36,749 nt of DNA. It comes from Bacteroidia bacterium. Its GTDB lineage: Bacteria; Bacteroidota; Bacteroidia; Chitinophagales; BACL12. Under the pieces are notes generated by a model, which ran no database searches, was not told the DNA's origin, and saw only the letters and a program-made list of their open reading frames with translations. The DNA is taken from positions 1 to 36,749 of the forward strand of contig JAUIHG010000010.1 in NCBI GenBank assembly GCA_030432405.1, in the 5' to 3' direction. Position numbers and translations under genes: made by a program. Of this stretch, positions 30,533-36,749 are shown piece after piece. How positions within the stretch are numbered: position 1 is the first letter of the stretch; each line of letters opens with the position of its first letter.

Positions 30533-32482
30533 ATGGCATCCCCTTCCTCCTCACGCAACGAGTCCGAACCGTCCGCGGTGGGCCAAAACGGGCAAGCCAC
30601 GGCTTCCGAGGAGTCCGCCAAAAAGCGGCTGGACCTGGATTCGCTGGCCACCATGCGCAAGGTCTGGGGCTTCATGAAGCCCTATCGTGGCTGGTTCTGG
30701 TTGGGCATGGGCGCCCTGGTGCTCAGCACGTTGACCGTTTTGGTGGTGCCGCAGTTGGCCGGCGACCTGATCAATGTGGCTACCGGAGCCGACCCACTCA
30801 TTCCCGGCGACATCGGCACCCTGGGCTGGATTTTTGTGGTCATCCTCGTGGCCCAGGCCAGCCTGAGCTTCCTTCGGATCTACACCTTTGCTCAGGTCAG
30901 CGAACGCAGCCTGTCGGACATCCGCCGTGCGCTGTACAACCGGATGCTCGGCCTGCCCCTGCCCTTCTACGAGAAGCGCCGGGTCGGCGAACTCACCAGC
31001 CGGATTACCAACGACGTCACCGAACTGCAGGATTTGATTGCCAATACACTGGCCGAATTCCTGCGCCAGATCGCCACCCTGGTTCTGGGCATCGCTGCAC
31101 TGTTCATCAAGTCGCCCAAGCTCACGGGCCTGATGCTGCTCATCGTGCCCGTGGCCGCCATCCTGGCCATGACCTTCGGGCGCTTCATCCGTCGCCTGGC
31201 CCGCGAGCGGCAGGATGCCCTGGCCGACAGCAATGTGGTGGTCGAAGAGACCCTGCAGAACATCCAGACGGTTAAAAGCTTCACCAACGAGCACCACGAA
31301 GCCCGGCGTTACGGCGGCTTTCAGGACACGGTGGTCCGCCTGGCCATCACCGCTGCCCGCTACCGCGCCGCCTTTGTGAGCTTCATCATCCTGGCTTTCC
31401 TCGGCGGCCTGGGCTTCATCATGTGGTATGGATCCACACTGATCGCCAGCGGCGAGATGGCCGCCGGCGACCTGGTGTCCTTCATCATCTACACCGCCTT
31501 CATCGGCGGGTCGATCAGCGGCATGGTGGAGCTCTACGGAAAGGTCTTGCGCTCGGTCGGTGCCTCGGACCGCATTTTTGAAATGCTGGACGAAGCAGCG
31601 GAAGTGGAGCTTTTGTCCACCAACGCCAAGGCCGCTTCCGGGAGTGCCGCAAAGGCTACGCAAAATGGTTTCGCCTCCGGCGAACCCAACGCGCTCCCGA
31701 CACCAGCGCCCTTGAGCGGGGCGGTTCGCCTGCAAGGCGTGCGCTTCTCCTACCCTACCCGCCCCGACGTGGTGGTGCTCGACGGCGTGGACCTGGGCAT
31801 TGCCCCGGGCGAAAAAATCGCCCTTGCCGGACCTTCGGGTGCCGGCAAAAGCACCATCGCCCAGCTGTTGCTCGGCTACTACGATTTGCAGGAAGGCAGG
31901 CTGCTCTACGACGACAAACCCAGCGAGCATTGGGGCCTGCGGGCGCTGCGTCAACGCATCGCCGTGGTGCCGCAGGAGGTCTTGCTGTTCGGCGGCAGCA
32001 TCCGCGAAAACATCGCCTACGGCAAACCCGAGGCCACGGATGCTGAAGTGGAACAGGCCGCCCGTCAGGCGAATGCCCTGGACTTCATCCGGCAATTCCC
32101 CGAAGGCCTGGACACCGTGGTGGGCGAGCGGGGCATCAAGCTTTCCGGCGGACAGCGGCAGCGCATCGCCATTGCGCGGGCCATTTTGAAAGACCCCGCC
32201 ATTTTGATTTTGGACGAAGCCACTTCCAGCCTGGATGCCGAATCGGAACGCCTGGTCCAGGATGTCCTGGAAAAGCTCATGGCCAACCGGACAACCCTCA
32301 TCATTGCCCACCGGCTGAGCACCATCCGCAACGTGGACCGCATCCACGTGCTGCAGGACGGCAAGATTGCCGAGACGGGCAGCTACACCGAATTGGCCGC
32401 CCGGGAAGGCGGACTGTTCCAGCATCTGCTCAAACTGCAATTCGACCAGCCGCTCGACCAGCCCCGGCGGGTGGAAGCCTGA
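30533..32482 (+). CDS. ABC exporter, fused membrane and ATPase domains
   Basis: Protein of 649 residues, a half-transporter of the MsbA/BmrA type that works as a homodimer. A 30-residue Ser/Glu-rich N-terminus precedes a six-helix membrane domain (about 52-330) and the nucleotide-binding domain (about 398-635). Visible motifs: Walker A G-P-S-G-A-G-K-S-T at 433-441, Q-loop Gln481 in V-V-P-Q-E-V, signature L-S-G-G-Q at 537-541, Walker B I-L-I-L-D-E at 557-562, D-loop S-L-D and H-loop His593. The linker at 355-396 is longer than usual by roughly 20 residues, rich in Ala/Ser/Asn/Pro, and holds a perfect TTCGCC palindrome read as F-A-S-G-E. Substrate unknown: lipid, peptide or drug export are all possible. 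Divergent from argB and convergent with the hydrolase gene. Confidence 0.94.
   Translation: MASPSSSRNESEPSAVGQNGQATASEESAKKRLDLDSLATMRKVWGFMKPYRGWFWLGMGALVLSTLTVLVVPQLAGDLINVATGADPLIPGDIGTLGWIFVVILVAQASLSFLRIYTFAQVSERSLSDIRRALYNRMLGLPLPFYEKRRVGELTSRITNDVTELQDLIANTLAEFLRQIATLVLGIAALFIKSPKLTGLMLLIVPVAAILAMTFGRFIRRLARERQDALADSNVVVEETLQNIQTVKSFTNEHHEARRYGGFQDTVVRLAITAARYRAAFVSFIILAFLGGLGFIMWYGSTLIASGEMAAGDLVSFIIYTAFIGGSISGMVELYGKVLRSVGASDRIFEMLDEAAEVELLSTNAKAASGSAAKATQNGFASGEPNALPTPAPLSGAVRLQGVRFSYPTRPDVVVLDGVDLGIAPGEKIALAGPSGAGKSTIAQLLLGYYDLQEGRLLYDDKPSEHWGLRALRQRIAVVPQEVLLFGGSIRENIAYGKPEATDAEVEQAARQANALDFIRQFPEGLDTVVGERGIKLSGGQRQRIAIARAILKDPAILILDEATSSLDAESERLVQDVLEKLMANRTTLIIAHRLSTIRNVDRIHVLQDGKIAETGSYTELAAREGGLFQHLLKLQFDQPLDQPRRVEA
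31670..31684. repeat. TTCGCC palindrome in the ABC exporter linker
   Basis: TTCGCC-TCC-GGCGAA, perfect arms, read as F-A-S-G-E at residues 380-384 in the extended linker between membrane and ATPase domains. Confidence 0.7.
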
Positions 32483-32527
32483 CACCGAGCCATCGCTGCC
32501 CTTGGCGCATGCTCGTGCAGAAGGGTT

Positions 32528-33298
32528 TTAGACCATTTGGTCCAAAAAAGCCTCCACCTGCTCATAAAAGGCATCCGGTTGCTCGGCATGGAGCCAATGG
32601 CCGGCATCGGGCACGGTCTCCAACCTGGCCTGCGGAAAGCGTTCATGGATGGCGGGCCAATCCGCATCCTCCACATAACGGGAATTGCCGCCCCGGATGA
32701 AGAGCGTGGGGCCATCAAAGCTTTCTGAACCCGTCAGGCCCTCCAGGATGCGGGGATAGTGTTTGACAATCTCCGGCAGGTTCATCTTCCAACGGTAGCC
32801 CTCCTTGGCGTCCCGGGTCAGGTTCTTGAGCAGGAACAGGCGGATGCCCTGATCGCGGATGGATTCGGACAATTGGCGTTCGGCATCCTGCCGGCTTTCC
32901 AATTCCGAAGGGTCCAGGCTTTGCAAAGCAGCCAGGATCAGATCATGGCCGGGGGGATAGGCCTTGGGCGCCATGTCGGCCACCACAAGGCTTTCCAACT
33001 TCTCCGGATGGTCCAGGGCAAAGCGCATAGCGGTTTTTCCGCCCATGCTGTGGCCCAATACACTGGCCTGCCGGATGCCCTGCGCTTCAAAAAAGGCCGC
33101 CAAGTCTTCGGCCATGGCCGGATAGTCCAGCCCCGATACATGCGGGGATTTCCCGTGGTTGCGCTGGTCCACCAAATACACCGTGCGCCTTTCGGCGAAG
33201 CGCTTGCCCAGGGTCTGCCAATTGTCCAATGACCCGAAAAGCCCATGCAGGATCACCAGGGCCGGGCCCTGACCAAATGTTTTGAAATTCAAATCCAT
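32528..33298 (-). CDS. Alpha/beta-hydrolase (YbfF-like esterase)
   Basis: Protein of 256 residues from ATG 33298. The fold shows L-H-G-L-F-G-S-L-D-N-W near 18-27 (oxyanion region), V-D-Q-R-N-H-G-K-S-P at 43-52, nucleophile elbow G-H-S-M-G-G with Ser84, and the catalytic His near 234 in D-A-G-H-W-L-H-A-E. The sequence pattern L-D-N-W plus R-N-H-G-x-S and D-M-A-P-K-A-Y is that of the E. coli YbfF esterase group, which cleaves acyl esters or thioesters. The true substrate is unknown. Cytoplasmic, with no signal peptide. It converges with the ABC exporter gene (45 nt) and precedes nothing obviously linked. Confidence 0.93.
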   Translation of the reverse strand: MDLNFKTFGQGPALVILHGLFGSLDNWQTLGKRFAERRTVYLVDQRNHGKSPHVSGLDYPAMAEDLAAFFEAQGIRQASVLGHSMGGKTAMRFALDHPEKLESLVVADMAPKAYPPGHDLILAALQSLDPSELESRQDAERQLSESIRDQGIRLFLLKNLTRDAKEGYRWKMNLPEIVKHYPRILEGLTGSESFDGPTLFIRGGNSRYVEDADWPAIHERFPQARLETVPDAGHWLHAEQPDAFYEQVEAFLDQMV

Positions 33299-33356
33299 AA
33301 GCGCAGAAATCGAGCAGGAAAACAAAACCAACGCAGCACGAGGCCATGCGTGGGCC

Positions 33357-34343
33357 TCAGCGCATTTTGGAACGCTTCATCAAATACGGCAGCAGCACCT
33401 GGCGGAAGGGTTGGGCCGCATCGGCTTCCACATAGTCAATCCGGTATTGGCCGCAGCGCAGTTCCAGTTCCTTTCGGAAGGCCTGCATCCGCTCCACGTA
33501 GCGCGCGCGCACTTCGTTGCCGCGCAACTTGATCTGCTCTCCGCTTTCCAGATCGATGAAGCGGTAGGGCCGGTTGTCGAACTGGAATTCCAGTTCCAGC
33601 TCCTTGTCCGTGACGTGGAAAAACACCACTTCGTGCTTGGCGTGGCGCAAGTGTTGCAAAGCGGAAAACAGCGCGCCCGGATCTTCAATCCGGTCGAACA
33701 AATCCGAAAAAATCACCACCAGGCTGCGGCGGGGAATCGAGTCGGCGATCTGGTGCAGGCTGTCCGCGGCCCGTGTCTGGCGTTCCCTGGTGCCGGCTTG
33801 CAGGTAGGCGTCGAGGTGCCCAAGCAAAAGACGCTGGTGCACGCCGCTCGAACGTGCACGGGTATGCACTTCGAGGGCTTCACCAAAAATCGAAAGCCCG
33901 GCGGCATCGCGCTGCTTGCGCATCAGGTGCATCAGGGCGGCAGCTCCTACGGCGGAGAATCGGGCCTTGTTGACCCCGCCCCGTTGCTTGAGCACATCGC
34001 CCTCGGGAAAAAACATGCTGCTGGAAGCGTCAAGCACCAATTGACAGCGGAGGTTGGTTTCCTCCTCGTAGCGCTTGGTGTATAGGCGCTCGGTGCGCGC
34101 AAAAACCTTCCAATCCACGTGCCGCAAAGGCTGGCCGGGATTGTAAAGCCGGTGTTCGGCAAACTCCACCGAAAAACCGTGGAAAGGGCTTTTGTGCAGA
34201 CCGATCAAAAAGCCCTCCACCACCTGCTTGGCCAACAGCTCGAGGTTCTCAATCTGGCGGTAATCGCGCAGGCTCAGCAGACCTTCGCCGGAGGCGGAAG
34301 CCGCATCAGCGGGAGGCTTGAAGGTGTCCGATGGAGTGGCCAA
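33357..34343 (-). CDS. DUF58 protein with vWA-like MIDAS motif
   Basis: Protein of 328 residues of the DUF58 family, which is usually encoded beside a MoxR AAA+ ATPase and vWA proteins in envelope or metal-chaperone loci. The DUF58 core is visible: E-F-A-E-H-R-L-Y-N-P-G-Q-P-L-R-H-V-D-W-K-V-F-A-R-T near 60-84. A vWA-type MIDAS motif D-A-S-S-S lies at 105-109. V-V-I-F-S-D-L-F-D, with a conserved Asp, follows in the C-terminal half. There is no ATG: a TAG lies five codons upstream of TTG 34343, which is the only sensible start. The N-terminal 22 residues are Ala/Ser-rich with A-S-G-E-G encoded by a degenerate palindrome (34284-34298). The MoxR gene is not in the window. Confidence 0.9.
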   Translation of the reverse strand: MATPSDTFKPPADAASASGEGLLSLRDYRQIENLELLAKQVVEGFLIGLHKSPFHGFSVEFAEHRLYNPGQPLRHVDWKVFARTERLYTKRYEEETNLRCQLVLDASSSMFFPEGDVLKQRGGVNKARFSAVGAAALMHLMRKQRDAAGLSIFGEALEVHTRARSSGVHQRLLLGHLDAYLQAGTRERQTRAADSLHQIADSIPRRSLVVIFSDLFDRIEDPGALFSALQHLRHAKHEVVFFHVTDKELELEFQFDNRPYRFIDLESGEQIKLRGNEVRARYVERMQAFRKELELRCGQYRIDYVEADAAQPFRQVLLPYLMKRSKMR

Positions 34344-34391
34344 AGGGAAAGGAGGCTAAGGAGTTGCCGGATTGTGGAGCGGCAAGGCTCC

Positions 34392-34411
34392 AAAAACGCG
34401 GCGGAGCCGCG
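34392..34411 (-). terminator. Terminator after trxA
   Basis: CGCGGC-GGA-GCCGCG stem, followed on the minus strand by five T residues, about 120 nt after the trxA stop. This 187-nt spacer also holds another hairpin nearer trxA. Confidence 0.7.
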
Positions 34412-34453
34412 GCGTAAAAACCGCTGGACTCCGCCGGTAGGAGAACGCAAACG

Positions 34454-34470
34454 TTGCTCCGTAGGAGCAA
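34454..34470. repeat. Palindrome between trxA and the DUF58 gene
   Basis: TTGCTCC-GTA-GGAGCAA, perfect 7-bp arms with a 3-nt loop. No T-run follows on the minus strand. It may be an mRNA hairpin or a binding site; its role is unknown. Confidence 0.55.
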
Positions 34471-34530
34471 TGCGCGGTATGCACCATCAGGCCCGATGGA
34501 AAACACCGGAAGGCCGTCGGCGCCATAGGC

Positions 34531-34848
34531 TTACATGTGCGCCTTGAGTTTTTGTTCAAGCACGGCTTTGGGTGCAGCACCAACGTGCTTGTCGACCACT
34601 TCGCCGTTTTTGACAAACAGGATGGTCGGGATGTTCATCACGCGGTACTTCTGCGTGATTTCGGGATTGTGGTCCACGTTGACTTTGCCGATGTTGGCCT
34701 TTTCGCCGTATTCGGTGGCCAGCTCGTCCACGATGGGACCGACCATGCGGCAAGGGCCGCACCATTCGGCCCAAAAGTCAATCATGGATACTTTATCGCT
34801 GTCCAGCACTTCATTCTGGAACGTGGCGTCTTGGAATTCTTTGGCCAT
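34531..34848 (-). CDS. trxA: Thioredoxin
   Basis: Protein of 105 residues, a typical thioredoxin that reduces disulfides in cytoplasmic proteins. The redox site is W-C-G-P-C with Cys30 and Cys33, preceded by I-D-F-W-A-E. The cis-proline lies in N-I-P-T-I-L-F and G-A-A-P-K follows as usual. It has its own promoter (TACCTTTG at 34912-34919) about 64 nt upstream and a terminator downstream, so it is an independent unit after dnaE. Confidence 0.97.
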   Translation of the reverse strand: MAKEFQDATFQNEVLDSDKVSMIDFWAEWCGPCRMVGPIVDELATEYGEKANIGKVNVDHNPEITQKYRVMNIPTILFVKNGEVVDKHVGAAPKAVLEQKLKAHM

Positions 34849-34911
34849 GGTTGGGTGTATGATGGGGGGCGCCGGAAAAAGCGCTCAATTGGGTGATCAG
34901 GTATAGAACAG

Positions 34912-34919
34912 CAAAGGTA
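34912..34919 (-). promoter_or_regulatory. trxA promoter -7 element (TACCTTTG)
   Basis: TACCTTTG on the minus strand matches TAnnTTTG exactly, 63 nt upstream of the trxA ATG and downstream of the dnaE stop. Confidence 0.65.
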
Positions 34920-34954
34920 CGATTTGGGTTCCCTGGTTGGGACGCTCATGGGAC

Positions 34955-36749
34955 CTACTGCAGGGAGAAGCTCAACTTGAGGTCCTGCTCCAGGCGTTCG
35001 ACCATGCGGTTGCTGCCGTCCACGCGGAATCGGCGGCTTTGCAGATCCACCGAATAGCGGTCCACGTCGTCCATCAGGCACACCTTGAGGGTGAACTTGC
35101 CCGGGTGGTCCACACAGACCTGCTCAAGGCCTTCCAGCAACTCGGGGGTAATGCCGGAGAGCGGCACTTGTACGGTAAAGCGCTTGGCCTTTTCCTCGCG
35201 CACGTTTTCCAGCAGCATCATGCTGGAGACCTTGAACTCCAGCTCCTCCGCGTTGCGGAAGCGCGGTTGGTAGCTGCCCTGCAGAAACAGGGGCGTACCG
35301 TCCAGATCGATGAAGTGCTTGAATTTCAGGTAGTCTTCGCCGAACAAGGCGAATTCCAATTCCCCGCTGAAGTCCTCCAGGTGCACAATGGCAAAACGGG
35401 TACCGCGTTTGGTGGTGCGGTGCTGTGCGGTGGCCACCATGCCGCCCAGGTGCAGTTGGCGCCCGGTGCCCTTGTATTTGGGCACCTCGGCCAGCGTGCA
35501 GCTGGTGAAGGTGTCCATCTCCAGGCGGTAATCGTCCAGGGGGTGGCCCGACAAATAAATGCCGGTCACTTCCTTTTCCATGCGCAGCTTGACCGGCAGG
35601 GTGAAGGGCTCCACCTCCGGAATGTCGGGATCGGCGGTTTCCACCGCATCGTCCAGGGCCCCAAAAAGGCTGTTCTGGTTGGCCGCCAGGCTCTGCTGGT
35701 AGGCCTGACCGTGTTTGACGGCCCGCTCCACCAAATGGGGCTGGCCTTCGGCCGAAGGCTGGATGTACACGGCCCGGTCCAGTTCAAAACGGTCAAAAGC
35801 CCCGGACTGGGCCAGGGCCTCCAGGCATTTCTTGTTCACCGCACGCAGGTTGACCCGGCGCGTGAGGTCGAAGAGGCTGGCAAAGTGTCCGCTTTCGGCG
35901 CGGTTTTCCAGCAGCTGCTCCACGGCGGAACCGCCCACACCCTTGATGGCCGACAGCGCAAAACGGATGGCCCCTTCGGGGTTGACGGTGAAGTTCAGGT
36001 CGCTTTCGTTCACATCCGGGCCCAGCAGGGCCACGCCCAATTGCTGGCATTCCCGGAGGAAGAAATTGATCTGCTTGATGTCGTTTTTGTTGTTGGTCAA
36101 CACAGCGGCCATGTATTCGGCCGGGTAGTGCGCCTTGAGCCAGGCCGTCTGATAGGCCAGCACGGAGTAGGCCGCCGAGTGCGAGCGGTTGAAGCCGTAC
36201 TTGGCAAACTGGGCCATGATGTCGAAGATCTCCGTGGCCTTCTTTTCCTCGATGCCCTTTTCCCTGGCCCCGTCGATGAAGATCAGCTTCTGCTGCTCCA
36301 TGACGTCCATCTTCTTTTTGCCCATTGCACGCCGCAGGATGTCGGCGGAGCCGAGGCTGAAACCGCCGATGATCTGGGCACACTGCATGATCTGCTCCTG
36401 GTAGACCATGATCCCGTAGGTGGGCTTGAGCAGCTCTTCGAGCAAGGGGTGCGGGTATTCGACCGGCTTGCGCCCATGCTTGCGGTCCACGAACAGCGGA
36501 ATGAAGTCCATCGGCCCGGGCCGGTAGAGCGCGTTCATGGCAATCAAGTCCTCGATGTTGGTGGGCTTGAGCTCCTTGAGGTAGCGCTGCATCCCGGAGG
36601 ATTCAAACTGGAAGATGCCGATGGTGCGGCCCTCCTGAAACAACGCGTAAGTCTTGGCGTCGTCCAGCGGAATGGCCTCCGCATCGATGTCGATGCCGTG
36701 CCGCTTTTTGATGTTGTTGCAGGCCTCCTGGATGATGGACAGGGTCTTG
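34955..36749 (-). CDS. dnaE: DNA polymerase III subunit alpha, 3' part only
   Basis: About 598 C-terminal residues of the replicative polymerase; the gene runs off the right edge of the window and is open to the last base. The first visible part (I-I-Q-E-A-C-N-N-I-K-K-R-H-G, then GIFQFESSGMQRYLKELKP) is the palm/fingers region. It continues with ALYRPGPMDFIPLFVDRKHG, YQEQIMQCAQIIGGFSLGSA and K-Y-G-F-N-R-S-H-S-A-A-Y. A helix-hairpin-helix segment (A-I-K-G-V-G-G-S-A-V-E) and the OB-fold domain (L-H-L-G-G-M-V-A-T-A-Q-H, then ALFGEDYLKF) follow, and it ends near a beta-clamp/tau-binding tail. A TTG at 36641-36643 is internal (A-L-F-Q-E-G), not a start. Confidence 0.97.
   Translation of the reverse strand, partial: KTLSIIQEACNNIKKRHGIDIDAEAIPLDDAKTYALFQEGRTIGIFQFESSGMQRYLKELKPTNIEDLIAMNALYRPGPMDFIPLFVDRKHGRKPVEYPHPLLEELLKPTYGIMVYQEQIMQCAQIIGGFSLGSADILRRAMGKKKMDVMEQQKLIFIDGAREKGIEEKKATEIFDIMAQFAKYGFNRSHSAAYSVLAYQTAWLKAHYPAEYMAAVLTNNKNDIKQINFFLRECQQLGVALLGPDVNESDLNFTVNPEGAIRFALSAIKGVGGSAVEQLLENRAESGHFASLFDLTRRVNLRAVNKKCLEALAQSGAFDRFELDRAVYIQPSAEGQPHLVERAVKHGQAYQQSLAANQNSLFGALDDAVETADPDIPEVEPFTLPVKLRMEKEVTGIYLSGHPLDDYRLEMDTFTSCTLAEVPKYKGTGRQLHLGGMVATAQHRTTKRGTRFAIVHLEDFSGELEFALFGEDYLKFKHFIDLDGTPLFLQGSYQPRFRNAEELEFKVSSMMLLENVREEKAKRFTVQVPLSGITPELLEGLEQVCVDHPGKFTLKVCLMDDVDRYSVDLQSRRFRVDGSNRMVERLEQDLKLSFSLQ

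Noticed and set aside
35336..35353. TTCGCC-N6-GGCGAA in dnaE
   Set aside because: The encoded F-A-L-F-G-E-D is a conserved OB-fold motif and the spacer is longer than in the other copies.

Overview
The window looks like a chromosomal segment of a GC-rich (roughly 60% by eye) member of the Bacteroidota/Rhodothermota side of the FCB group. The reasons are several promoters of the Bacteroidota type (TAnnTTTG at -7), a scarcity of Shine-Dalgarno sites, many lipoproteins, a hybrid beta-propeller/Y_Y_Y sensor kinase typical of that phylum, and hppD/hmgA and dnaE sequences of that flavour. This is inference from memory of the families, not from a search. No tRNA, rRNA, CRISPR array, insertion sequence or prophage was seen.

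Layout. 1-457 has no convincing gene but carries an iterated TGTCCAT motif. 458-4722 holds small independent genes: a lipoprotein, an SDR epimerase-like protein, a SUMF1/FGE-fold protein without the catalytic cysteines, a methyltransferase, and a minimal AraC regulator followed by a VOC protein. 4810-7256 (minus) is tyrosine catabolism, hmgA followed by hppD. 7439-12393 (minus) is a signalling unit: propeller sensor kinase, NarL/LuxR response regulator and a lipoprotein, with two NarL-like palindromes and a (GT)10 microsatellite between them. 12587-13552 is an SbtA-type bicarbonate transporter. 13979-16462 holds a TolB-like and a TPR lipoprotein. 16542-19989 is the classical thrS-infC-rpmI-rplT translation cluster. 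20135-22371 holds an unrecognised exported protein and YjbQ. 22618-25502 is an unusual set: a ribulose-phosphate-epimerase-like barrel fused to KdsD-like CBS domains, translationally coupled to a DAHP synthase and followed by a KdsC-like phosphatase. 25554-30347 (minus) is an arginine cluster argB-argD-argC-argJ. 30533-36749 holds an ABC exporter, an alpha/beta hydrolase, a DUF58 protein, thioredoxin and the 3' part of dnaE.

The strongest unexplained structure is a dispersed short palindrome, TTCGCC-N3..6-GGCGAA. Ten copies with perfect 6-bp arms are counted as the family, plus several degenerate ones. Four lie in intergenic DNA. Six lie inside genes, mostly in surface linkers, signal-peptide junctions or low-complexity segments, where the minus-sense or plus-sense reading often gives an S-G-E-like peptide. 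By base composition far fewer than one copy would be expected in 36.7 kb. Two more candidate systems are the kinase/regulator/lipoprotein unit with its own operators and a potentially phase-variable tract, and the epimerase-CBS/DAHPS/KdsC-like operon, which mirrors the KdsD-KdsA-KdsC logic of KDO synthesis with different protein folds.

Several genes have no usable ATG and probably start at TTG (methyltransferase, infC, DUF58). Starts of the lipoprotein genes were chosen from the signal peptide and promoter position.
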